In this document: piece after piece, positions 21,219-31,686 of the stretch
Numbering within the stretch: the stretch's first letter is position 1
Layout: each line of letters starts with the position of its first letter
Source: Phascolomyces articulosus
Lineage: Eukaryota; Mucoromycota; Mucoromycetes; Mucorales; Lichtheimiaceae
Assembly (NCBI GenBank): GCA_025677815.1
Contig: JAIXMP010000006.1
Span: forward strand, 1,629,455 to 1,693,454
Length of the DNA stretch: 64,000 nucleotides
Reading direction: 5' to 3'
The notes under the pieces: model-generated
What the model saw: only the letters and a program-made list of their open reading frames with translations
Databases searched by the model: none
Told to the model about the DNA's origin: nothing
Translations under genes and position numbers: made by a program

Positions 21219-21968
21219 TTATTCCTCCTCAGATCTCGTATTCCATTTCGGTCGATTTTTCTTTTCACTCATCCAATTGATTGAGGGATTTCCTAAGATT
21301 TTTCTCCGGTCATTAACCTCTTTGAGGGCGTCTTCATGAGTAAGTCCATACTTTTCAGCAAAAGAATATATGTCACGAATAACAACTTTGCGACGATTGA
21401 TAAATTTATCGTCCCCTCTTCGCCAACGCGTACCCCAACGACGCTCTAATTCTTGAACTGCAGGTGAACCAGATAACCCTTCATGCCATTCACACCAAAG
21501 ATCATCGAGGGATATGATACCGCGACTCATTTTGTAAATGGGTGGTTGGTCTGTGTTGTTAGAAGATGTTGTGGCGCTGTTGGATAAGGTGGTGACATTG
21601 TTGGATTAGATAGGCGTGAAGGTACTGAGTTCAAGCTGGGAGGTATCGGCGGTAGGTACAGAGATAGGTGGTGAGGAGGATGTTGATGGATTATGATTAC
21701 AGTTGCGGTTATAAGAAGGATCGACATGCAACCTGAGAGGAATACGACCAGAGGTAAAGTCGTCGATAAACTGCGTTGTACGTTCTGATTGTCTTTCAAC
21801 AGTTTCCGTGAGTATGTCTATTTTGGTGGAGAGGTCGGTGTGCATTGTACGAACAGTATTATGCATTGCCGGCATTGCTAATTGAAGTTGCAAGTCTTGA
21901 GGTGTTGGTGCTGCTCTTATGGCTTGGCTCAATACACTAAAGATTCTTGGTAAGTAATTGGAACTCAT
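21219..21968 (-). pseudogene. Crypton GCR1_C-domain part
   Basis: The frame from ATG 21968 (MSSNYLPRIFSVLSQ) runs to TAA 21219-21221, broken by one in-frame TAA at 21606-21608 (STFTPI-stop). The C-terminal ~80 residues (SLDDLWCEWHEGLSGSPAVQ ... LERRWGTRWRR ... RRKVVIRDI) match the GCR1_C DNA-binding domain often found at the C-terminus of fungal Crypton recombinases. An internal segment looks coiled-coil (TDLSTKIDILTETVERQSER). It lies 79 nt after the recombinase frame, so it is either the last exon of the same gene or a separate product; the small gap with GTAAGT...ACAG is too short (32 nt) for a convincing intron. Confidence 0.75.
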
Positions 21969-22046
21969 GACTGTTTCTTCTTTTTTTTACTTTTCTACTT
22001 ACTTTTTGAATTCGATATACTGTGGATCCTGGAAAAGAGGAGCATT

Positions 22047-23683
22047 CTAAATGGATAAGCGTGGATAAAGGTCTTGTAATGGAACAGAATCTTGGAGGAA
22101 AGAGACACTAAGCTCTCGTAACATTTTAAGGAAACCATCAGCAGCTACGCTATCATCACCATCTCCTGCATTGATCCGTAACTGTACCGCTTCAACCCAT
22201 GGAAACACTTTGCGACAGAGTTCAGGCGCAGGTTTTTTACTAGCACGACGTAAATAAAAATCACCACCGTTTTTGTTGAAACCAGCCATGACACGAAGAA
22301 ATGTTCGAGGGATATTGGTAAGGTAAGCTGATTCTAAAGCATCGTTTGTCCAACCACCAGCACGACGAATATCTGATTCACCAGCACCCCGAATATCCGC
22401 CATCTTTGCACCAGATTGTCGACCAGCATGTGTGATAGATAAAGAACGAATTCCAGTCTTCTTGAAAGCATGACTGAAGGCACTACTATGTGCTTTTGGA
22501 GTCATCGCCCGAGTATTATCACTTTTATCACTTTTACATAACTTGATATCATACCACTCCCGAGTTTTAGTCATATTTGGAAATTCTTCACCCTCGATAT
22601 TCCAACGATGGAAAAGGTATAAGCTTAGCGCCATCCATGGACAAAGTTTGATTTCACTATTGCGGATACTGGAACGATATTGTGCCTTGCCAAATTAATT
22701 AGTCTTTCCATGATCCAATAACATTACTAGAGCGCGACATTCGATGTTAGGAGTTGGGCCTTCGCCTTCTAAGGACAGGGTTTGTATATCAGCCAATTCT
22801 AAATCTCGAAGGTTTTCGCCACGGAGAAGATTATAGTGGGAGAGTAGAAACATCAACGCATTACGATAGTGTTCGGATCGGTCCTTGTTTAAAAAGTAGT
22901 CCATAACATCAGACATTTCTTCAGGTGACGTATATCCATCAAAGATAGTTCCTGCTGCACGATCTTCCCTGTTGGCACGTTTTTTTTGACGATCCAAGAT
23001 CCTTGCATTCTTTAACAGCTTTTTGACTGGTCCGATACGTGGATGGTTGTCCATGGTATTAACTCCTGCTTATGTTGCTCCTTCCATAGGTCTGTAATTG
23101 CACTCACATACTGCTCAATGGTCGAAAAGCCGATAAGAAGAATACATTCTTGTACTTGGGGGTCCAACTCTTCTTCAGTGTCTTCTTCAATATCTTCTTC
23201 TTCATTGTCGGCATTACCATTCTGGAAATCTCGGTCAATGGAATCTTCACCTTCCATTTCAGCTGCAGTTCTCCTTCTTCCAGGAACACGTCGCTCTCTA
23301 CCAAGAACCTGAAAATAATAGTGTACTTAGTTTGCATGAAATAAAATTATTGACTTAACAAACTTGGATATTTAAACGAAACACTTTCATTATGCTTACC
23401 TTTTCTTGCAAAAACAAATTTAACTTTTTACCAGTCACTTGCGTTTGGTTTATTAAAGGATACCCTTTAATATTCACACACCAGTCAATAAACTCTAGTT
23501 TCTTGGGTCCATACGCGTTTTTGGTGTTTATTGGTTGAAGGCCTTGAGCCATTTGGTTTGTTTGAGCCACTCCATCTTCTAACTCTTGTTCTAGTTCGGC
23601 CTGACGACGTGTTCTTGTTGTTCTTGAACTCTTCTGAATGAAGCTGTATTACGTGGTTGACGTTGACGTTGACGTTGAGACAT
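22047..23683 (-). pseudogene. Crypton tyrosine recombinase, broken
   Basis: Reads from ATG at 23683 (MSQRQRQRQPRNT). Exon 1 ends at 23400 (QEK, then GTAAGC), with a 91-nt intron to 23309. Landmarks: an N-terminal block (KNAYGPKKLEFIDWC), an acidic stretch (about 23160-23210), the first catalytic Arg in HYNLLRGENLRDLEL, and the late block ITHAGRQSGAKMADIRGAGE ... RRAGGW with the Tyr nucleophile candidate in ESAYLTNIPR. This matches fungal Crypton recombinases (Ndc10-like fold). Defects: a frame change in exon 1 (about 23610-23660), another near 23040, an in-frame TAA at 22695-22697, and TAG at 22047-22049 before FQDPQYIEF. The TAA and TAG are each one C-to-T change from Gln codons. The element would excise and integrate as a circle; this copy cannot. 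Confidence 0.85.
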
Positions 23684-24778
23684 GGTTGTTATAATAAAAC
23701 GAGAGAATGAAGTTTAATGTAATAGTTCAATAGTTTATGCAAATTTTGACCTTTATATAGTTTTCATGCAAACGATGCGTAGCAAAAAAAACCATACTAT
23801 ATCTATTGTAGTATATAATATATTTTTAAATATAGATAAACTTTCTATCAAGTGTTTGGCATATATACTATCTTCTTTACGTATCCAATAAATTATATTC
23901 ACATTAAGGAGCTACTTCTTTAATGACAGCTTATCATAAGATGCTTCGCATGCTCTATCTTTTTATTCAGTAGAGCGATTTAACTCCAAGAAATCTTATT
24001 TTATCTGCTCAGCAGCAACTTAATACTGTTGTTATATTATATTCAAAGGTGCCATATTTTGTCTATTTTTCAAATCACTTGTATTCAATTATATTAATCG
24101 TATAGTATATAGGTATACTCTTCAAAATACTCATTAAAAACACATTATATTTGCTCTTTGTTATCATTTTTTTTATATTAAAAATTGGTTTATTTTTCAG
24201 GTTTCGCGCTTCGCGCGCTCAATCAACTACATTAGGAAATTTCATATAGAATTGGAGTCCGCTTAAGGCTGAGGACGCAAGTCCCGGACGCACTATGGAA
24301 CTTGAATAATATGCTCTACATATAAAACTATAACCAGAATTATCCTGATTATTTTACCTCCTCCATAAACCCCCCATCTTTGCTTAGTTTATTCTACTTT
24401 GGTTTGTCTTGTCATGTTCTCTCTCTTTGTAATATTTTCTTCTTGATTTGTCTTGCCACATGTGGTCGCAATAACATCCCTTTAAACATGTTACATTAAA
24501 AAAAATACTATTGATTAGATTATACAAGTATTTAATATATAAGGTGTCATCTCATATATTGTGATTTTCCATTTCCCACTTCTATTTATTATTCCAAAAG
24601 CGAAATGAACGCCTTAAAAGTATTGAGAAATACTAACAATATCTCAAGACATGTTGTGCTGCCTCCTATTTTTTTTTTTTTTTTACATACTGAAAATAAA
24701 GAAAAAATACAGAGAAAATAAACTGTACGGTCAAAGGAAATAATAGAAAGTACCTCTATCCATTATATACTATAATTA
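23684..24778. other. Intergenic, no gene seen
   Basis: AT-rich spacer between the Crypton and the HAD gene. It holds a short palindromic GC patch, TTTCGCGCTTCGCGCGCT (about 24204), and a GC-richer stretch around 24255-24300. No coding evidence. Confidence 0.4.
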
Positions 24779-25825
24779 TCAGAATCGAAGATATTCCATT
24801 GCATACGTAGGCTCTGGACTTTCATACTGTAAGCAGAGTTGTTCAATTGAAGAAACAAAATCATTTCCATTTCCCACCGAGACATTGTGAACTCCACCCA
24901 GTATAAGAACTACATCAAGATCTGCTTTACGGGCCCCAAGGACATCTGTCGATAGATTATCACCAATACAAAGTACTTTACGAACCTCGGAATCATGATT
25001 CGTATCAGATAGCAAGTACCGGTAGATCGTTGCAAATGGTTTCCCAAAATACAGTACTTTGCCTCCCATTTCCCGATAGAGTTCACCAATATATCCAGGA
25101 CACATAAGCAGGCGTGGAGTCCCATCAGTATTTGATCCGTTCGGTGCGCGGATATCAGGGTTGGCGATAATCATTGGAATATTCTTTAGTAGACATTGTT
25201 GCAAATACGAATGATAGTGCTGCCGTACATTATTCGCATCGTTTGGGTTCACTGGATTTCCATGGCGTGGTAAGCTTATTATCAAACCGACGAGCACAAA
25301 ATCAATATCTTGACAGTCTAGTGAAACAGGTATTATTTCGGGTGCCAAATCTTTATACAATGGTCCATGATAACTTGCATTCCCAATAAGATGAAATCGA
25401 CCGGTTTTTATGTACTGTTGGGTGAATTCTTGGGCTGACAACATGAGAGATTCATTTTTGAAGAGCATTGTTGCTGAGCAATCAATTGCTTTGTTGTTGT
25501 TAAAAGGCTCATTGGAGGAACCACGGATTTGGTCAAAACAGCTTTGAAGAAATTGTCTTGTTACATCACCACTTGAAAGTACTCGTTTATAGCTGCTCTT
25601 GTCAATTCCATATTTGCTTTCCAGATCATCTGCAAGGACATGTCCAAGACGAGAAGAATTAGATAGTAAGATGGTTTCCAAATTGCATTCGCATAAGCTC
25701 TTTAAGCATACGCGCGAATACGGATAAGGCTCAACCCCGTCGTGTAGCACGCCATAAACATCACTTGCAATAATGGTGTATTGATTTGAAGATACAATAT
25801 CGGCCAGACCTTGGATAAATCGCAT
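24779..25825 (-). CDS. HAD-superfamily class IIA hydrolase (TIGR01459-like)
   Basis: Intact single-exon gene of 348 residues. Motif I is ASDVYGVLHDG with the nucleophile Asp at residue 22 and acid/base position in the DVYGV context; the conserved Lys is in GKPFATIYRYLL (about residue 254); motif IV is GDNLSTDVLGA (residues 288-298). The Asp-x-(Trp/Tyr)-Gly-Val-(Leu/Ile)-His-x-Gly start is typical of the HAD-IIA group related to 4-nitrophenylphosphatase/NagD. These enzymes hydrolyse small phosphorylated metabolites; the substrate here is unknown. No targeting signal is obvious. The ATG at 25825 places motif I at the usual distance from the N-terminus. Base composition is balanced compared with the repeats, so this is the best host housekeeping-type gene in the window. 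The KDZ terminal repeat begins about 150 bp upstream of its start. Confidence 0.88.
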   Translation of the reverse strand: MRFIQGLADIVSSNQYTIIASDVYGVLHDGVEPYPYSRVCLKSLCECNLETILLSNSSRLGHVLADDLESKYGIDKSSYKRVLSSGDVTRQFLQSCFDQIRGSSNEPFNNNKAIDCSATMLFKNESLMLSAQEFTQQYIKTGRFHLIGNASYHGPLYKDLAPEIIPVSLDCQDIDFVLVGLIISLPRHGNPVNPNDANNVRQHYHSYLQQCLLKNIPMIIANPDIRAPNGSNTDGTPRLLMCPGYIGELYREMGGKVLYFGKPFATIYRYLLSDTNHDSEVRKVLCIGDNLSTDVLGARKADLDVVLILGGVHNVSVGNGNDFVSSIEQLCLQYESPEPTYAMEYLRF

Positions 25826-25977
25826 TGATATGAATCCTTTTTTTTAGGGGACTGGCACCAGTGGCACACAGATTTCGACCTTAGAACACCTTACCAATCT
25901 CCGCAACAGGATCCTAAAATAAATGAAAACTTTTCAGGAGCCACAGAATTCAACAGAATCCATATGAAATCACCCCA

Positions 25978-26099
25978 GGCAGACAGATCTCTCAGCTTAA
26001 AATCTGCCCTCTATAGTTTTATGTGTACAAGTAGGCATCTCTATAAAACCCCCCTGAGATAGAAAGTAGGTGACCTACTTTACCTACTCTCTTTTTTTA
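25978..26099 (+). repeat. KDZ left terminal inverted repeat
   Basis: Starts GGCAGACAGATCTCTCAGC and ends at tacctactctctttttt. It matches the reverse complement of 33582-33700 with about six differences. An internal palindrome AAGTAGGTgACCTACTT (about 26065-26081) is present in both arms and could bind the transposase. Confidence 0.85.
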
Positions 26100-26205
26100 C
26101 CACCGCACGCTTTTTGTGTAATTTAATTCATAATGGAACAGTGTAAAAGTTTACTACCCTTTCTTCTTTGCTCTTTAATCATTATGGCACATTACTCTCA
26201 ACATC

Positions 26206-27453
26206 AACAACGATAATAACAACAACGAAGCTGAACAGCATATTAATGACGGTTGGAGTGCCCCATATCTTCCTTTGAAATATGGATCTAGAAATCTGTC
26301 AACATGGAATCTCTTCCTTTACCACTCATCTCTTTCTAGGGATCCTAGACATCCTTATTATTCATCTATAAAAGATGTAAAAGCGAGTCAGTATTATTTT
26401 TATATATTTGTAAAATTCAAATTATATTAATGGTGATATATTATTATATATTATTAATAGAGCTTGGGTTGCCCGATGATTTTGAGTTTAAGGGTACTAC
26501 TGACTCCCAGCTTCGTTTACTTTATGCGCAAAGCAAGGGAACGACCGCCTTTGATTTCCTTCAACAACAAACCCAAAAGGAAAATGGTAGAAGGAATGCG
26601 CCAGAGCATGAGCACAACCTTGAAATAGTAGAAAATATACTTCTCGATCGCCTTAAAGATGTTTTAAGCGAACTGAAGAAAAAAACAGAGTATCATGCAG
26701 TTGTTTTATTGTATTCCGACCGCAAAGATGCTCGCAAAAATGGCGTGCTTCCGAATTCAGGTATTCAAACAAATATTTTAGTTATATACATTGATTAAAC
26801 GATTTTATATAATTGAAGAAGCAGGGGAAGTCGCTGAAAAAGGGATGATTGGTGCAACATTCCAAAATATTATGAGTGAGTATCAGGGTTCCCGATCTTC
26901 AATACAAGGATAACCAATGATTGACATATTTTATGCTACTTTTTTTCTACAGGCTCCGAGAGGAACATTCCTGGTAATTCTTATTATATTTGTGATATGA
27001 TGAATTCCTACTTAATAATGCAAAATTGTTGATTTTGAATTAGCCAAGAAAAGACGGGTAGAACATAGCAGGATTGAAATGATTTCCAAGCATATGCGAG
27101 AGCAGTATAGTAAGTTGACCTGATCAAAGATTGATATCTGATTCTTACTAAAATGGAACCATAATTTTAGGCAAAATAACGGATTCTGGATCGAGTCAAT
27201 TCCCTTGGGGAGAATTCAAAAGGTGCCCAAGCACGGATTATCCGAACGTCCCTTGCTATATTTATGAAGATAAGAGAGTCGCGTTAATTGGATATGATTT
27301 TGGAGCTGACAAGAAAACGGGTCAAATATCCAATAGCGCCATCCGCCCAAATAATTTAAGCGCTTGGCAGCAACAGAGTTTGGCAAATGCCATCGAAAAA
27401 GAAACGGTGCAACTTGTCGAAACTGAAAAGTTAGATGAGGCTCTTCCTCTTCA
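26206..27453 (+). CDS. KDZ-element accessory gene, unknown function
   Basis: At least six exons with good splice sites: about 26206-26375, 26461-26760, about 26819-26874, a small exon near 26953-26972, about 27043-27110 and 27171-27453. Exon 1 reads GWSAPYLPLKYGSRNLSTWN, exon 2 LGLPDDFEFKGTTDSQLRLL through TEYHAVVLLYSDRKDARK, exon 6 SSQFPWGEFKRCPSTDYPN through FGADKKTGQISNSAIRPNN. No internal stops in these exons, unlike the neighbouring transposase. Charged, with a helical stretch (LLDRLKDVLSELKKKTE). No family recognised. The 5' end is unclear: the nearby ATG at 26184 is out of frame with exon 1, so either an upstream exon or a frameshift exists. It probably serves the transposon; whether it ends at 27453 or continues into another exon is unknown. 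Confidence 0.5.
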
Positions 27454-28068
27454 TGGTAAGCAAATATTCATTTATATTCATACAGTACTTCCTGACATTA
27501 CATTATAAATTGCATGTAAGTGGGAGATTTGATGAAAAGGATGCATAACAGAAATTGATATAATACGTAGACAATGAACCTTAATAAATATATATGCCAC
27601 ATAATTATATTTTTTTATCATAAATAATTTTAAATCTTTGGTATGGTGGAAATTGGCTGGTTAACAAGAAAAGCAACACGAGGAAATTATAAGGAATGAC
27701 GATACCGATTTCAAAAGTGTCAGCTCATGCTTGTTAAAACATGAGAATTAACTTTCGAAAAAAACGATATTTACTTTTATTGTGTTGTGATATTAAGCTT
27801 AACTTTGCACCATATAATAAATGTGAAAGGAATCTTTTATAACATGCTTGAAAGGTTGTTCTATCTATCAATCAAAAAATAATATCTTATTTTTTTTAGT
27901 GAGATGTGTGTTGTAGTTAAGTTATACTGGCTCGCTTTATTTTTACAAATTAGGATTAGTTCTCGTGCAATATTGATTATTTATAAAGATATGTAACATA
28001 TAAAACCAATTACACACTCTTCTTTCACTTTATTTTTCATTAAAACTTTTTTTTATCTTGCTTTAGCA

Positions 28069-31000
28069 ATGCCAGGACCAACACGCCGTAGATCTCGACG
28101 CAGTAATAAATTTGATATAACACCAGTTCCTGATCAACAACTTCACCCAGAGCGGTATTCCAACGTTATTGAAGATGTAGAAATGAAAAATGGCAAGATA
28201 GAACCTCAAATTGTTATAAAGCTGAAGAGAGGATATGCCTCAATGGAGAATTCAAGTGAAAATGATGGTGACGCATTAAAACGTGTCCGTGCTGAAGAGC
28301 AGGACCTACCAAATACTTCTTCTCAAAGTAACAACGGTACATTATTTTCCTTTTAGACTATCAAAGACATCATATAAATTACTATACTTAATCAATAACA
28401 TGTTTTAAAGCGAGGACGAACATTGCTGAAGAATGGGAGAGAATCGATACCATCGATTACGATAATGGTGAGCCAGAGTCTGATAGGGTAGGAGAAGGAA
28501 GAAAACCTACCCGCACCAACCAACAAAAACGCAACAAGCACAATGAAATGTGGGACAAGTTGATCAACTGAGATGGATTTATCGATGCTTATATTGAATC
28601 CTTTCAAAACGAAAGCTGCCTAGATTTCAAGGCAACAGGCATCAACGATTTTCTATCTACTTGCAACTGTGGCTATGCGTCAGAACATATTACTTTTCTG
28701 AAAGTCGATTGTGTTTATATGACTGGTATAATATAACTATGCATAGATAATTTTATACTAATTTAATACTAAACAACTACGACTATTTTTGATAGGCATT
28801 GTGGAAGACCAATACATTAGGTTTTGTGAAGAATGTCATAAACATAAAGCGATTGCTCTTATCAAAAATCAACTTTTCTCCCACTCCCCAAGTGATCCAC
28901 AAATGGCATTCCATCTGGGTGTATTGGAGTTTTACTCTAAATTGCAAGGATTTTGACAAACCTCAATCCAAGCTATAACCCAGATGTTTTCCTCCATTTT
29001 TGACTTTGAAGTTTGTATAATAGATATAATACCCTTTCAGTAATAGTGTTATGTTGTAACTTATGCTATGTATATGTTGTTGGTTATTTTTATAATCATT
29101 TATTTTGTAGAAAAACGAAACGTTACGAATAAACTTGGGTATTGCTTTTTTTTAAGTATCTTGAAGTTACAGCACTTGCTGAATTGCAAGTTATAAAAGA
29201 AAACCTTTCTGTCGAGGAAGAAAAAGGCTGTCCTGCATGCCCAAAGGTAAATGGATATTTCTATGATAAGGATTACTTTACAGATATATAAAATTTGTAG
29301 CATGCTATAACAAGCAATGATTTTGTATAGAATCGTATATTCATTGCACTGGATGGCAACATGCAGCTGACACGCCGAAAAGCAATGAAAGATAATATTG
29401 GAAAATACCCAATGAAGCACTTGTTTTCTGCTGATGAATGTCAGCATGAATATAACCGCACAAATGAGATTCAGCATGACGAACCCTTGGAATGTACAAG
29501 CGAGTTTAAGGCAACGAAAAATGCCAATCACAACAACAGCAGCAACTTTCATGAGACAGGGTTACTTGGTAGCATTTGTGTGCGCCATGATGTTCCACTT
29601 GAGTTTACAAATCTATATCAATCTGGTGAAAAGTAAGTATTTCCAATTGAAAAATAAAAATAACTATTATAATATATTTATATAATATACATTGTAAAAT
29701 ACCCTTACTACTGATCATAATAACATCCTTTTATATTTGCTTTTAAAATAGGTTTTTGTATGCTCTTTCAATCATGAACGTTTTTACTAATACTTATCCT
29801 GGAATCAAGATTGATACAATCATGTATGATATTTGCTGTAGGGTTGAGCCCACTTTAACAGTAAATGTTTATGTTGTTTAATAGATACAAGATATAGAAT
29901 TCTTTGTTAGGTAGGGGACTCTTGAGTTTTGTTTTGAGCATGGACTATATGAATCTTTTTAGTTTTATGGTATAAAAGTATCTATAAAGTGTTGCAGTTT
30001 ATATTTTTGCAAATTTTATAAATCAAATAACATTACTGAATAACATTGTTCAATAATTATTTTAATGCATAGATTTTTCTAGTTATTTTTATTTTATACA
30101 TAAATTTTCAGATTACTATTAAAAATTAAGAATACTCTGAAATTTGGCTACTAGATACATCATAATATGACTCATTAATTCTATTTAAAAAAAATCAGAA
30201 TACTATATATAGATCCTACTTAACATTAAATCAATTGTCCCCTATCTAATGAAAATTTTGTATAGTTGCTTTATGAGCCATTTGACAATTCAGTGAATTA
30301 ATATGATGCTTATTCAACTAGACAACCTTTAATAAGTTAAATGATTGGCGTACTAAGTTTGCAGTTAGTGTATTCCATTCCTATGCTCATAATTTTCGCT
30401 GCCAAATCTGATATAATCCTCATTATATGGACGGATTAGGACTTAGTGATGGTGAAGGTATCATTTACAAGAATTTGATTAACTGTATAAGCAATATTAC
30501 TTTTTATAGCTCTGATATTTTACAAAAATTCATAACAAAATTTATTCCATAGGAATAGAAAGACTTTAGAGCTACCTATCTAAATTTGTAACTCAAACAC
30601 ACGTAATGAGTGCTAAGAATCAAATGCTTATACTTTGTTATGCAATTGACCATTTTAAGGCTATCCATATTGCTGATTTGCATAAGTATTTTTAAAGCAA
30701 ATAAAATATTTTCCAGATTTTCATTTAGATAGATGTGTACTTACACTGATTTATACTGCTTATAGTAGCAAAACTAGAACGCTGTAGAAAGCATGCCAAC
30801 AAGCTAATAAGTGAGCAGATTCCAAATGCTAAAAACTTGATGGATGCTGAAGCACAGCAGGCATGGGAAAAGTTTGTTACTTTGGTCAAACAACAATATA
30901 TTGATGAGTGCCAGAAAGAGGAAAAATGGGAGGAGAAATATATTGTTACTCTTGACATTATATACAGCATAGAGTACGTTTTCTGTGTGATTACAATTTT

Positions 31001-31235
31001 ACAGTAAATGCAAAATTTATTTTATTGATATAAAATTGGCAACAACTTTTAAACATATAAATAGAGATGCTATCAAGTTAGCAGCCCAGTTACTAAGAAA
31101 TAATCCTGCTGAGTGCTTAGCTAACTTAATGAAGGTAAACGCTGCCACTAATGCCATTAAAAGTAATGAATATCAGAGAGCAGTAAAAACTGTAAACTCA
31201 ATAGAAAAAAATCATCAAAGTGCTACTAGGCATTG
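28069..31235 (+). pseudogene. KDZ transposase, multi-exon, broken by stops and an LTR
   Basis: Starts at ATG 28069 (MPGPTRRRSRRSNKFD) and runs through many short exons. KDZ landmarks: GCPACPK (about 29230-29250), first Asp in ALDGNMQLTRRKA (about 29350), the GLLGSICVRHDVPLEF block, second Asp in MYDICCRVEP (about 29825), third acidic residue in GLGLSDGE / GIERL (about 30440-30566), and a coiled C-terminal region (about 30770-31200). The catalytic D, D and E positions are all kept. Lesions: TGA 28569-28571, TGA 28954-28956, one extra T near 29145-29152, TGA 30409-30411, and TAG 30567-30569 where the family has Trp (ERLW). All four stops are one transition from Arg or Trp codons. The frame then runs straight into the LTR-like repeat at 31236. 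Confidence 0.85.
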
Positions 31236-31553
31236 TGTGGCATATCTATGTATCCACACTTCTTCTCATATATTATCACTGATACTACTACATTGTGTTA
31301 TCACAAATAATAAATAATAATATAAATAAATAATATTGGTTGCCTCACATAATCATTATTCCAATAATAATATAATTATAATACAATAATAATGATCCTG
31401 GTATAATAATATCCTATATACAATAATTATTAAATAATACACAAATACTACCATACCTTCTTATTGTATGAGTAAGAGCGTAAAAGTAATAGTAATCATC
31501 CAATGACTAATGGTCAACAAATATAATTATATCTCCTCATGTTGTGTTATATC
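31236..31553 (+). repeat. LTR-like dispersed repeat, copy 2
   Basis: Inverted copy of bases 1-313, starting TGTGGCATATC and ending near TTATATCG. It interrupts the C-terminal exon of the KDZ transposase. No internal domain or second copy lies beside it, so it behaves as a solo LTR or a non-autonomous element. A target duplication is not evident. Confidence 0.75.
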
Positions 31554-31686
31554 GCCATGAATACTACCTGTAATATATATCCGTCATAGCAGACTGTTTA
31601 TTAAGATATTAACAATATTATTTCTATAAAAAATAAAATTTTTAATTAAAATGAAATTAAATTATTATATAATAAAAAAATAAAAT

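Noticed and set aside
22015..22046. Intron joining the Crypton recombinase to the GCR1_C part
   Set aside because: The GTAAGT...ACAG segment is only 32 nt and leaves the downstream frame out of phase.
29100..29552. 150-residue minus-strand ORF
   Set aside because: Antisense to KDZ exons that carry the conserved Cys and Asp motifs.
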